Below, one piece after another: positions 1-8,728 of a stretch of DNA of 64,000 nucleotides (positions are counted from its first letter, which is position 1; the number at the start of each line of letters is the position of its first letter). The stretch spans positions 751,995 to 815,994 of the forward strand of contig NZ_SJPF01000002.1 of assembly GCF_007859755.1 (NCBI RefSeq), given 5' to 3'. Both the position numbers and the translations under genes were made by a program. This DNA comes from Blastopirellula retiformator (GTDB taxonomy: Bacteria > Planctomycetota > Planctomycetia > Pirellulales > Pirellulaceae). The notes beneath the pieces are model-generated. The model had not been told where the DNA came from. It saw only the letters and a list, made by a program, of their open reading frames with translations, and did not search any database.

Positions 1-1145
1 TACCGCACTTCGCTTGCCCAACAATTTAAGTATCGTATCTCCAGCACTCCGGTCGCTGCGTTCACCACATGCAACCGATCGCCTTGTTCGATGCTTACAA
101 TCGTTGTGCCGGAGACGGTGGTGAAGTACGAATCAATCTCTTCAAACTGGGCCCAGTTTTCGGGACGCACATAAATCCCTTCCTGCCAGTCGAGCCGAAA
201 GATGCCGCTCTCGTCGGCGGCCAGGTCGGTCTCGCGATTTTTCGCAAAGTCAAAGCCACTCCGTTCGACCAGCAAGCCGAGCGTCATTCCCCGCACGTCG
301 ACGCCGGCCTGAACCGCTTTGATCGAGGCGGTAAAGCCGATCTGGTAGACGCCGCCAGCGCGACACTCTAGCTGCATCGCTCCCTTGTCAGCGGCGGCGA
401 TCGGCGTTTCAGTATCGCCGGGCTTTGCCGCAGGTAGCGCCGGCGTACCCCATTTCACTTTCGCCAAGTCGGGCAATCCGCTCGGCGCGATGGTCTCGTC
501 GTAGGCGCGATAGGCGAAGTGCCCGCTGCTCGACAGCAGCGGCTGAGTCGCGCCGCCGGCCAGCGACGCCCGGTTTGTCTCCAAGATCAACCCGGCGCCC
601 GCATATGGATAGACCAACTGCCGCCGCAGTTCTTCCGTCTTGAAATAGCAGGGGGTCGACGCATAGGCGGGCGTAACCCAACCCACCCGAAACTTCTGCT
701 GCGGATTGGAAGGATCGCGGTATTCAATCGGCGGACAACCGGCGAACCCCAGAAAGCGATAGGCCGAACCGCCGGCGCCCAGCGCAAAGCTGCCATCGGT
801 CGGTCCCAGCAAGACCTCAGGCCGCACCTGTTGGCGATGATCGATCTCGCCGCCATCGTCTTGGCGGACCAGCGCTTGCAGCACGCCTGCTTGCACGCAA
901 GTCCCGCGTTTGCGAGCCGGGACCGCTTGCGGACCATTCACGAACAATAGAGCCGCGTCTTGCATCTCGGCATGGGCGGCGTCGACCGGCGCCAGACTGA
1001 GCGCGGCGTCATCGTCCCGCTTTTCGACCGCGCTCATCTTGAAACTCGAGCGGGGATCGATCGTCGCCGGGGCCATCACGCCAAACGGCGGAATCTCGCG
1101 CCATCCGCGATTGACGAACGGCAGCCAACGCAATGCTGATTTCAT
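1..1145 (-). CDS. Putative phage structural protein, C-terminus outside window
   Basis: An open frame of about 381 codons runs off the left edge without a stop. It starts with ATG at 1145, overlapping the stop of the upstream gene as ATGA, which indicates translational coupling. The N-terminus reads MKSALRWLPFVNRGWREIPP. I do not recognise a family. It lacks a signal peptide or membrane segment and contains Gly/Pro-rich stretches typical of virion proteins. Its place at the distal end of the tail gene order suggests a baseplate, fibre or accessory tail protein. That role is inferred from gene order only. Confidence 0.7.
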   Translation of the reverse strand, partial: MKSALRWLPFVNRGWREIPPFGVMAPATIDPRSSFKMSAVEKRDDDAALSLAPVDAAHAEMQDAALLFVNGPQAVPARKRGTCVQAGVLQALVRQDDGGEIDHRQQVRPEVLLGPTDGSFALGAGGSAYRFLGFAGCPPIEYRDPSNPQQKFRVGWVTPAYASTPCYFKTEELRRQLVYPYAGAGLILETNRASLAGGATQPLLSSSGHFAYRAYDETIAPSGLPDLAKVKWGTPALPAAKPGDTETPIAAADKGAMQLECRAGGVYQIGFTASIKAVQAGVDVRGMTLGLLVERSGFDFAKNRETDLAADESGIFRLDWQEGIYVRPENWAQFEEIDSYFTTVSGTTIVSIEQGDRLHVVNAATGVLEIRYLNCWASEVR

Positions 1146-2785
1146 CGATTGTCTCCTTGTTGTTCGCGGCGACGTTCGGTGCGGGCCACTTCGACCATCC
1201 GCTCCAGCAGCCGCCGTTCGCGATAGCTCATCTCGATCAGTTCGTCTTCTCGATTGCGACTGGCGACCGTCGTGCCGCGACCGCTGCCGCCAATCGCCCA
1301 GGTCACCTGGCGAATCGCTCCATCCGGCTGAATCGGCCAAAAGCCGTCGTACGTCAACGTGCCCGGCTGCGACGCTTTCAACTCTTGGGCGGCGGCGGCC
1401 AGATAGTACTCCGCATGGCGCTGCACCTGGTCGTCATTGGCGATCACCTGGCTCGTCTTGTGATTGACGTAGACCTCGCGGCCGATGTCGTTGCGCAAGA
1501 TGATCTGTTCCGCCTGACGGCGAGCGCGCTTCTGCGGCGCATATTCAAACCGGACGACGCCGCGGGTTTGCTTGGCGCGGCGGCGGCACGCGATCCGCAG
1601 TTTCAATCGGGCCGGCGACACTTCGTAGTCGTCCTCGCGCTGACGAAACAAGTAGACCGGCTCGGCGAAGATCACCAGGCCCCGCTCTCGATCAATGCTG
1701 AAAGATCGCGTGTAGAGATCCTCCGGCACGTCGTTGAGATTCGGATCGGGATCTTGGCGCTGGCGAACCTGCGGAAAGGTTGACGCTCCCTTTTCAAACA
1801 GCCCGTACACCCACGCGGGTCGACGCCGCAGCGTCTCGTCCGGCAATCGATCGGCTTCGACCTGGTAAGGCAATAGCGGCAACACTTCGTCGATCCGCTC
1901 GATCCTGTTCTCCTGAATGGCCGGATCACCAGGGAGCGTCAGCTTGGGTTGAATCTGGTAGTACTTCCAGACGCAGCTTTTCGCCAGTTCCCGCTGGTTG
2001 GCGACGACGTTGCCCAGATCGTCGACCGGCTCTGTTTGCCAACCCTTTTCCGGCGCATAGCTGACGTCATCCAGCGGCACGATCTCGCCGTTGGGTTCGA
2101 CAGCGACCGGCGCGAGATCAAAGTCGGCCTGGTACAGCGTCGGCGCCGCGACAAACTTGAAGCCGGTCGGCGCTTCCGGCGGATCGTAGACCGCTTCGCC
2201 GGCGATCGCGGCCGGGCTTAGCGAAAGGTTCGCCCCTTGTCCGGCCGGCTCGACCGCCACGCGGCCGCCAATCTTCAGCACCACGCGACAACCGCACGCA
2301 TCGGCCAAATCGGCCAGCGCGAGCGCCGGAACCTTGTAGTCCCAATTCACATAGGGCCGCAGCCGATCGGGCATTGCCGAGACTTCCCCCTTCTCTCCCA
2401 GCGCGTCAAGACAAAGCTGCGCCAGCTCTCGCGGCGTCTTCTCGGTCTCGGGCACAATGATTTTCCCGTCCGGCGAACGGACGTTGTACTCGCCCGAGAT
2501 CGCGCCGAACCGCCACGCCCAGCGTTGGTCGAGAATCTCAAACCGCAAACGCGCTCGCCCGGCGTAGTCGGTTTCGGCAGTTACCGCCTCGACGCGGCAG
2601 TTCGGCATTTCGATTCGCGTTCCGGCATATCGAAACGTCGCCGTTCCCACCGCCGCCGGCTCGGCCGCGCCCGGCAACGTGCGTAGCGTGATGCGGCCTG
2701 GGCTGACGCCATGGGCGAGCGTGTAGCGCACTTCGACAAAGTCAGACACGCCGGGAAAAGAAAAACTCGCTTCCGGAATCGTCAT
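1142..2785 (-). CDS. Putative tail hub/baseplate-like protein, 547 aa
   Basis: This is a soluble 547-residue protein with no signal peptide or membrane helix. ATGA overlaps join it to its neighbours on both sides, placing it firmly in the tail operon. The N-terminal 120 residues look beta-rich (MTIPEASFSFPGVSDF onward). A middle part has alternating short segments, and the C-terminal 120 residues are strongly basic and helical (RERRLLERMVEVARTERR). The position after the long repeat protein and the LamG-like protein fits a tail hub or baseplate component. No diagnostic motif was found, so this assignment rests on context. Confidence 0.65.
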   Translation of the reverse strand: MTIPEASFSFPGVSDFVEVRYTLAHGVSPGRITLRTLPGAAEPAAVGTATFRYAGTRIEMPNCRVEAVTAETDYAGRARLRFEILDQRWAWRFGAISGEYNVRSPDGKIIVPETEKTPRELAQLCLDALGEKGEVSAMPDRLRPYVNWDYKVPALALADLADACGCRVVLKIGGRVAVEPAGQGANLSLSPAAIAGEAVYDPPEAPTGFKFVAAPTLYQADFDLAPVAVEPNGEIVPLDDVSYAPEKGWQTEPVDDLGNVVANQRELAKSCVWKYYQIQPKLTLPGDPAIQENRIERIDEVLPLLPYQVEADRLPDETLRRRPAWVYGLFEKGASTFPQVRQRQDPDPNLNDVPEDLYTRSFSIDRERGLVIFAEPVYLFRQREDDYEVSPARLKLRIACRRRAKQTRGVVRFEYAPQKRARRQAEQIILRNDIGREVYVNHKTSQVIANDDQVQRHAEYYLAAAAQELKASQPGTLTYDGFWPIQPDGAIRQVTWAIGGSGRGTTVASRNREDELIEMSYRERRLLERMVEVARTERRREQQGDNR

Positions 2786-3498
2786 GTTCGCATTCCTATT
2801 CCAAGGTTCCCTCGCAGTCCCAACCGTCGTCGACCAGCTGCCTGATCGCCCCCTTGGCCGCCGCCAGGCGAGTAAGGCGCTGGGTCGTCTTCGTCAAACG
2901 TCGCGCCGCGTTGCAACGTGCCGGTCGCCCCGCCGAGGGGCGAAACCGCGTCAGCGACCAGCGGCCAATATCCGATCAGCCCGTCGGCGATGCTGGCGGG
3001 CGCCGTTTTCAAGGTGACGATTTCCTCCGGCGACAAGACGCGACCGTAAACTTGCACATGGGCGATCTTCCCTGGCCAATATCCGCCCAAGCCAGGCACA
3101 GCCCCCACGCAAAAGCTGACGCTGCCGTTCAGGTTGTTGCCGTTGGGGGTGGGACAGTTCGCCCGGGCCGCTTCGACGCCGTCGGCGTAAACGCGCACCG
3201 CATCGGTCCCCAGACTTCGGTCGATCGACGCCGCCATCTGCGTCCACGCGCCGATTGGCGGCGCGTAGTTCGCGTTCGGCGGATAGACGCCGCTGATATT
3301 CAGACGCCAGCCGGACGACGCCATCCCAAAGATGTACCCATTGCTCCAATCGCTCCACTTTGCGACCACGTGCCGCGTACTTCCGGCGACGGAAATCAAC
3401 GGATTCACATGCGCGACTATCGTTCGATCCTCGGTGAACATGTCGAGCACGTCGCCGAACGTGACGTAGTCCGACGTGCCATTCAATACGAGCGCCAT
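2782..3498 (-). CDS. LamG/concanavalin-like jelly-roll protein, phage tail region
   Basis: The 238-residue protein begins MALVLNGTSDYVTFGD and continues through features typical of LamG-type laminin/pentraxin jelly rolls: DRTIVAHVNPL, WRLNISG, DGVEAARANCPTPNG, GYWPGKIAHVQVYGRVLS and a final LIGYWPLVADAVSPLG. The phrase GKIAHVQVYGRVLSPEEI is the usual terminal strand of such domains. In phages these folds sit on tail tips or capsid surfaces and bind carbohydrate. The stop overlaps the next start as ATGA. The Gly-rich C-terminus is probably disordered. Fold assignment is good; receptor binding is an inference. Confidence 0.75.
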   Translation of the reverse strand: MALVLNGTSDYVTFGDVLDMFTEDRTIVAHVNPLISVAGSTRHVVAKWSDWSNGYIFGMASSGWRLNISGVYPPNANYAPPIGAWTQMAASIDRSLGTDAVRVYADGVEAARANCPTPNGNNLNGSVSFCVGAVPGLGGYWPGKIAHVQVYGRVLSPEEIVTLKTAPASIADGLIGYWPLVADAVSPLGGATGTLQRGATFDEDDPAPYSPGGGQGGDQAAGRRRLGLRGNLGIGMRT

Positions 3499-3512
3499 TT
3501 ACCCACCTGCGA

Positions 3513-6392
3513 CTACTTGTAATAGATCTTCAGCAACACGTCCGCGGTCGTCTCGGTGACCAGCCGCAGCGCCGTCGCCGCGGCGCCGATCACCGGAAAA
3601 TATTCGGACGCGTCGCTGGCGACCGCTTGGCCGTCGTCGTCGTTGGCCGCGTCGTGTACGACGATGTCGGCCGAGGGCGCCACGACGTCGATCTGAATGA
3701 TCTCCGCTTCGGTCTTGCCGCTCGGATGCGCGTAGCTTTCGGTCGTTAGCTTCGCGGCGATCGATTCCAACTCGTCATCGACCGCGACCGAAACCATCTG
3801 CATCGCCGCCGCGTAAAGCGTGACGCTCACTGCTTCCTCTCCTTCTGCGGGCAGCCCCCGCGAAATGATGATGTTGCTTCCCAGATCGGCAAACCGGGAC
3901 GTCCCCTGAAATTGGAGTGACAGATAGCCGTCGACGTTGACCACCTCGGCCGCATCGATCACGCTGGCTGCATCGCCGTAGACCGAAATCACGCTCGAGA
4001 CGGTCTTGGGGCGCAGATCGCCGTCAAAGATCAACCGCCCATCTCCGCTAACGACGGCGCCAGTCGCCAGCGTTCCGGTCGACCAATAGTAGAAGTCGCC
4101 TCCTTCGAGGATGAGCGACTCAACGCCATCTTCCCCTCGCAGTTGGACCTCGCCGGCGGTCGATCGGATCGACGCGATGTCGGTACCGCTACGGCCAGCG
4201 ATGATCAGTTCGCCCCCGTTCTTCACGATGTCGCCAACCGTCACGTCGTCTCCCAGATAGACGAGCGCATCAGCCTGGCGGCTGCTGAGAAAGCTGACGT
4301 CCAGCGTCGCCAAGACTGCCGACTGATCTCCGCCGATCGCCACGCCGACCGTTCCCTTGTAAACGGTCAGCCCGTTCTGCTCGTGCGTGCCAATCCACTC
4401 GACGGCATACCCCGCAGTTGACGCAGGCGAACCGGCGTTGAACACGGTCACCGTCGCCTGCTCCGTTCCATTGTCGAGCCGGATCTGCGGCGATCCGCTT
4501 CCCTCCCCTTCTCCCAGCCGCACCGTCGTCGCGCCAATCGCCAGATGGGTCGGCAGGTACTCATGGAAGCCGGCGCTATGCATGTCGGCCAGACCGATCG
4601 AGCCGGTGAAGCTGGCCCGCACATCCAAGCTGCTAAGCGTTACGCTCGCCTGATCCAGTCCATACAGTAGGCTCGACGCCGAGTTCTCAATCCGCACATC
4701 GGCGCCATGGACCGGCACGGCGTTCTGGTCCCAATTCGCCGGATCGCTCCAGTGGTGTGGTCCGGTCGCCGCGATCGTCGTGGTAATCGTCAACGTTTGC
4801 GAATCGTCGCCGGTCAGGTTGTCGCCGTCTCCCAGAAGCGTCGCCACATTGGTCGCGCTGAGGCTGCCGGCAAACTCGACGATCCACGGGCCGCCGGACG
4901 CGCCGGTCACCGTGACGGCATCGATGTTGGAAAGATCTTCCAGGGCCGTCTCGACCGCCGACGACGACGCGGCGAACGAGATCGCCGCCGTCGTCTGTCC
5001 CGCATAGGTCAGCGTGAACGTACCGCCGGTGACGCCAGGCGAAAGGCTGACCGTTTGCTTCTCGTTGATCGGGGCGGCGGCCAGCTGGGTCTTCTCGACG
5101 ACGCCGGCGCCCCCGGTCAGATTGCCGCCATCACCGCTGATCAGCGGAACGTCCTGGGCGGCGAGGTCGCCGGCAAACTCGATCGTCCAGTTCGGCGCGC
5201 TGCCGCCGACCGAAACGTCGCCATCGCCGATGTTGGAGAGCGCTGCGAGCGCCGCTTCCACCGTCGCCGCCGCCGCGTTGTAGGGAAGCGCCGCGGTCGT
5301 TTGTCCGCTGTAGGTCAGCGTAAACGTTCCTCCACTCGGCGATCCGGTCAAGCTGACCAGCTGACGCTCTCCCGTCCCGGCGCCATCGCCGTTCTGCAGC
5401 GTCGTCACCCCGCTGCCAACGCCGTAGCCGGTATCCTCCAGGAAGGCGATGCTCCAATTGGTACCTCCGAGCGAGCCGGTAAACTCGACGTCGTAGACTC
5501 GCTCACGCAGCGCCGAGGAGACGAGCGCAACGTTAACGTTCGCTTCGTTCACCGACGCATGCTCTTGCATCGCCGTTTTGAATTTGGCGGCCGTATCAAG
5601 TTCGCTGAAGTCCTTCCAACGAAACAGATAGTTGTTCGCAACCCCAAAGGAGCAGGCGTATTCCAGCGGCGTGCCCGATGGCGTTGCCGCACTCTTGCTC
5701 ACCGTAACGCGGACGATTTCGTTGGTACCGGCCTGGCCTTTGACCGTCTCGACGACGCTGACCGTCCCGGCGGTCAGACTCGACGCGTCCAGAGAAATCA
5801 GCGATACGTCGCTGTTGGCGTACGCCTGTTTGAACTCGACGCTCCACGGTCCGCCGCTCGAGCCGTTTACCTCGACATCGCCGCTGTCGATGTCGGTCAG
5901 CGCTTCGAGCGCTGACTGCACCGTTGCGGCGGCGGCGTTGTAGGCGATGGCGCTGGTTGTATCGCCGTCCAGCGTCAAGGTAAACGTACCGCCGGTCACG
6001 CCGTCCGGCAGCGTGACCTGCTGTTTTTCATTCGCGCCGCCGTACGCGCTGGTCGTCGTCGCGACCGTCACTTCGCCGAGCGAACCGTTCGACGCGTCGG
6101 CGGTCACCACAAACGGGCGACCGTCGGCGGCGCCGGTCAGCTTCAAGTACGGAGGGGACGCGTCGCTCACCACTTCGGCGGTGATATCGGCCAGCTCCGG
6201 CACGCCCGACGCTTCGATCGCGGCGACCAATCCTTCGTAGATCGGCACGACCGAACCGCTGAGCGCCGTAAAGCGAACCTCCTTGCGGTTGATCGACAAC
6301 GTGCAAACGTCGCCCGCTTCGACGAACTCGGCGGTGACCTGAACCACTTGCGCGCGGGCCTGCGCGTCACCTCGCCATACAAATAGCGCCAT
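3513..6392 (-). CDS. Large repeat-containing virion protein, 959 aa
   Basis: This is the longest gene of the cluster. At least three homologous units of about 95-100 residues occur near residues 120-215, 340-440 and 440-530. Each has the core GGTFTLTYAGQTTAA followed by A/V-rich ALEALSNI and a tryptophan-containing strand (GPWSVEF, NWTIEF, GPWIVEF). After about residue 545 a HHWSDPANW segment opens a region resembling right-handed beta-helix or autotransporter passenger DNA (VYLGDDVTVGDIVKNGG, LRGEDGVESLILEGG). No signal peptide is present. A good ribosome site (GGAG) precedes ATG 6392. The likely role is a tail fibre or surface decoration protein. The same repeat unit occurs in planctomycete surface proteins, so exchange with host genes is possible. 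Confidence 0.7.
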   Translation of the reverse strand: MALFVWRGDAQARAQVVQVTAEFVEAGDVCTLSINRKEVRFTALSGSVVPIYEGLVAAIEASGVPELADITAEVVSDASPPYLKLTGAADGRPFVVTADASNGSLGEVTVATTTSAYGGANEKQQVTLPDGVTGGTFTLTLDGDTTSAIAYNAAAATVQSALEALTDIDSGDVEVNGSSGGPWSVEFKQAYANSDVSLISLDASSLTAGTVSVVETVKGQAGTNEIVRVTVSKSAATPSGTPLEYACSFGVANNYLFRWKDFSELDTAAKFKTAMQEHASVNEANVNVALVSSALRERVYDVEFTGSLGGTNWSIAFLEDTGYGVGSGVTTLQNGDGAGTGERQLVSLTGSPSGGTFTLTYSGQTTAALPYNAAAATVEAALAALSNIGDGDVSVGGSAPNWTIEFAGDLAAQDVPLISGDGGNLTGGAGVVEKTQLAAAPINEKQTVSLSPGVTGGTFTLTYAGQTTAAISFAASSSAVETALEDLSNIDAVTVTGASGGPWIVEFAGSLSATNVATLLGDGDNLTGDDSQTLTITTTIAATGPHHWSDPANWDQNAVPVHGADVRIENSASSLLYGLDQASVTLSSLDVRASFTGSIGLADMHSAGFHEYLPTHLAIGATTVRLGEGEGSGSPQIRLDNGTEQATVTVFNAGSPASTAGYAVEWIGTHEQNGLTVYKGTVGVAIGGDQSAVLATLDVSFLSSRQADALVYLGDDVTVGDIVKNGGELIIAGRSGTDIASIRSTAGEVQLRGEDGVESLILEGGDFYYWSTGTLATGAVVSGDGRLIFDGDLRPKTVSSVISVYGDAASVIDAAEVVNVDGYLSLQFQGTSRFADLGSNIIISRGLPAEGEEAVSVTLYAAAMQMVSVAVDDELESIAAKLTTESYAHPSGKTEAEIIQIDVVAPSADIVVHDAANDDDGQAVASDASEYFPVIGAAATALRLVTETTADVLLKIYYK

Positions 6393-6412
6393 CTTGTTCT
6401 AGCTCCGTTGCG

Positions 6413-7135
6413 TTACGCAAAATGAGGACGTCCAGCCAACGGACGATCCGCCTGATAGCGAACCTCCCAGCTGAGCGAGAAATCAGTAAAGTGGCCGCTT
6501 GAGCGCCGCTTGCCGCCGCCATAGGTCAGCCGCGGCGCTTCGACCGCATATTGCTGCGGAAAGAGAAAGCCGGGGAACGTCGGATACTGCCGGTATCCAA
6601 CCGCCGAGCCGCTTTGCACGGCGTGATAGATGGTCTGCCGCCGCGTCATCTGGGGGCGAGGAGGACCGAGCTTCGTTTCGGTCCAATCAATCCGCCGATC
6701 GCCGCCCGAAAGCGCCAACGTTTCGCGAAAGTTGAGCAGCGCCGTCTGCGCGTCTTCGATCGGAATCTCCGCTTCCAGCGTCACCGCAAAGGTCCGCTTG
6801 GTCGCATACTCGGCGCCGCCGCCATTGGGAAAGTCAGGCCCACTTACCACCCGCACGCCGCCAATCGCCTTGCTACCGGGCAATACATGCTGGCTGGGCG
6901 TGACCCCGTCCGACAGGAGCAGCGTCGCGTCGAACCCGCGCTGTCGATACGCCGCTTTGAGCGCAGCAATCTTGGCGTCAATGTCATCTTGCCCGCTGCC
7001 GGTGACGATCCCTTGAATCTGCCACGTATGCAGCTGAGCAAGCGGAATGCCCCCTTCGCTGAGGACTGGACGCTGTGTGATGGCGAGCTGTGGGCCGCCG
7101 ATCTCGTGCGTGTAGTTGCCGATCTTTAAATACAT
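6413..7135 (-). CDS. Phage tail protein of unknown role, 240 aa
   Basis: This soluble protein begins MYLKIGNYTHEIGGPQLAIT. It carries a mixed alpha/beta pattern with AKIAALKAAYRQRG and a Gly/Arg-rich C-terminus (YGGGKRRSSGHFTDFSLSW). It lies 21 bases upstream of the 959-residue repeat protein and in the same direction, and was presumably transcribed with it. Position between the tail chaperones and the fibre-like proteins is where tape-measure and distal-tail genes normally sit, so a distal-tail role is plausible. I recognise no family motif. Confidence 0.65.
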   Translation of the reverse strand: MYLKIGNYTHEIGGPQLAITQRPVLSEGGIPLAQLHTWQIQGIVTGSGQDDIDAKIAALKAAYRQRGFDATLLLSDGVTPSQHVLPGSKAIGGVRVVSGPDFPNGGGAEYATKRTFAVTLEAEIPIEDAQTALLNFRETLALSGGDRRIDWTETKLGPPRPQMTRRQTIYHAVQSGSAVGYRQYPTFPGFLFPQQYAVEAPRLTYGGGKRRSSGHFTDFSLSWEVRYQADRPLAGRPHFA

Positions 7136-7203
7136 TGCTTGGGTGTTCTTTCGTTGGTATTCTGTTTCAAAAAGAGAAATGAAGGATCAACAGGGATCGA
7201 AAC

Positions 7204-7578
7204 GTGAAAATTTCGGACGAGAACAGTAATTTCGCCCTCTTTTGTTATGGGTTGTTTTTGTGGGCGATCTTCGGCGGCGCGCTCTTCAATTACGGTCTGC
7301 AATCAGGGTAATTTTCCATTTCGGTAGCCGTCTTTGTCATAACGATCCTACTGCTTTTTATTCTGTTGAGATGGCTTAATCGATGGGCCGCTCGAATCTT
7401 GGCCTGCATCTTGTTGGCGTTGTCCATACTTGTGATTTGCAGGGCCGAGACAGACAACGTTAAGCTCCTCGCTGCGATTGCCACGGTGGTCTTTCTGGCT
7501 GCATTGAATGCTTTGAATGGAGTCACCTACAGAGACCTTCCTTGGTACCGTGGTGGGCCTTGGCACGAAGATCTTTAG
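7204..7578 (+). pseudogene. Small membrane-protein frame with internal stop, opposite to phage genes
   Basis: This 500-base gap in the minus-strand tail operon holds a plus-strand frame. GTG at 7204 opens a 35-codon piece ending in TAA (7309-7311). The same frame then continues through a hydrophobic run (VFVITILLLFILLRW) to TGA at 7578 via a second helix (LLAAIATVVFLAALNAL). TTG at 7366 could start the second part on its own. Either this is a two-helix membrane protein broken by one stop, or a short independent gene. It is the only plus-strand coding candidate inside the phage cluster and has lower GC than its neighbours, which suggests a late insertion. Confidence 0.3.
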
Positions 7579-7637
7579 CGTTGACGCACCAACGCCAATG
7601 CTTGTTTATCCGATCTCCGAAGACGACGACGCCGACC

Positions 7638-8198
7638 TCAGCGAGACCTGCTCGCGACAAAATCGGCCAGGCGTTTATTCAATCGCCATAGGATTACCTG
7701 TTCGCGTTCGGCCAGTTGCGTGTTGATCTGCTCCGCGATTCGCTCGACCAATTGGTCGACGTCTTCTTCCACTTTGACGATGTACTCCCGCTGCGCTTTC
7801 ACTTCGACCTGTAGCGGGCGTTGATTGGTCGTTGCGGTCGAGTCTTCGACGGTTGGCGATGAGGTTTGGGCTGTCGGCGTGGGGCGCGACGTCTCCGCCG
7901 CAGCAAAGTTACGCTTGGCGGCGCTAGTCACAGCTGGCTGTGTGGCCGCCGTTTGCTTCGCGTCCCGGCGCGGCAGTTCCGGCGGCTGGTTGAAAGTCCG
8001 GCGCTGTTGCCGCTCGGTCTCGACAACCGACTCGCTCTCGATCCGCCTTCGCCGTTCCGTTTCTAACCGCATCACTTCGGTCGCGTCACGCTCCCCTCCG
8101 GCGATCGTTTCGCGGATCTCTTTTTGAACGTGATCCAATGGATCCACGCCCAGCTGCAGGGTGTAACGTAAGACTCGTTCTTCTTCCGGATTTGTCAT
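7638..8198 (-). CDS. Coiled-coil phage protein, 186 aa (tape-measure position)
   Basis: The protein has a charged helical N-terminus (residues 1-65, rich in E/R, including RLETERRRRIESESVVETE), a low-complexity Thr/Ala/Pro linker (70-125) and a helical C-terminus (EEDVDQLVERIAEQINTQLA, then WRLNKRLADFV). It follows the tail chaperone pair, exactly where long-tailed phages encode the tape measure, but is far too short for a normal one. It may be a reduced tape measure or an unrelated tail-assembly factor. No signal peptide is present. Confidence 0.6.
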   Translation of the reverse strand: MTNPEEERVLRYTLQLGVDPLDHVQKEIRETIAGGERDATEVMRLETERRRRIESESVVETERQQRRTFNQPPELPRRDAKQTAATQPAVTSAAKRNFAAAETSRPTPTAQTSSPTVEDSTATTNQRPLQVEVKAQREYIVKVEEDVDQLVERIAEQINTQLAEREQVILWRLNKRLADFVASRSR

Positions 8199-8230
8199 CG
8201 TGCTTCCCTATGGGGCGCCCCTGAAACTCC

Positions 8231-8341
8231 TATGGCGCCATGCTCTTATCGCGTCTTTGCGAGGAAAGCATGTCTTGGTCCTTCCAACCGCAACAAAGAC
8301 ATGCTCTTCCGTCGAAGACGCCGTAAGAGCATGGCGCCAAC
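8231..8341. repeat. Nested near-palindrome of about 110 bp
   Basis: The outer arms TGGCGCCATGCTCTTA (8233-8248) and its exact complement (8324-8339) pair perfectly over 16 bp. Inside, GCGTCTT and AAGACGC pair, and AGCATGTCTT pairs with AAGACATGCT (8267-8305). The whole forms one long imperfect hairpin in the gap between the tail chaperone and the coiled-coil gene. It could be a transcript-stabilising or attenuating structure, or a palindromic mobile repeat. No convincing target duplication flanks it. Confidence 0.8.
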
Positions 8342-8356
8342 TTTCAAGAGCGTCGT

Positions 8357-8728
8357 TCATGTTCTTTGATATCGCCGCACCACATCATCGATTGCCGCCA
8401 GGTTGCGGCGGATGATCGAATCTCTGGCCATTGCCGGCGATACGCAGCGTCCATACGTGGCGCGAACTTCACGCCATAGTCGATACGCCTTCCAGTTCTT
8501 CGCCGACAGCTCCCACTGCGGCGCTTCGGCGGGCGAGCCTTTCGCACAACTGCCGCATTGCAGCGGCATGCCAGGCAGGCGTCGCTGCGGCGTTTCTTGT
8601 CGCTCGGGACCTTGCCGCACCGTCACGCGGCGGCCAGTCTGCAGGTCGTACACGAACTGCTGACAGTCTTCACAGTTGATCAATGCGGCGCCGGGATGCG
8701 TTTGCAGCAACGCGACGCCGCGCGTCAG
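8357..8728 (-). CDS. Second tail-assembly-chaperone-type protein, -1 frame extension
   Basis: The frame encodes about 123 residues starting near LTRGVALLQTHPGAAL, with two cysteine pairs, CEDC and CGSC, separated by about 35 residues, suggesting a zinc-binding knuckle. It has no ATG. The frame is open far upstream in the -1 frame of the preceding 110-residue gene. The only start-like codon at the junction is CTG (8728-8726), which overlaps the TGA of that gene; a TTG lies a few codons inside. This resembles lambda G/GT-type organisation, in which the second product is made by -1 frameshifting, but no classical slippery heptamer is visible. Initiation at CTG by coupling is the alternative. Confidence 0.55.
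   Translation of the reverse strand: MTRGVALLQTHPGAALINCEDCQQFVYDLQTGRRVTVRQGPERQETPQRRLPGMPLQCGSCAKGSPAEAPQWELSAKNWKAYRLWREVRATYGRCVSPAMARDSIIRRNLAAIDDVVRRYQRT

Noticed and set aside
4707..5915. Plus-strand open frame of 402 codons opposite the 959-aa repeat protein
   Set aside because: It is an Arg-rich mirror of a GC-rich coding region; the minus-strand frame has repeats, an RBS and protein-like composition.
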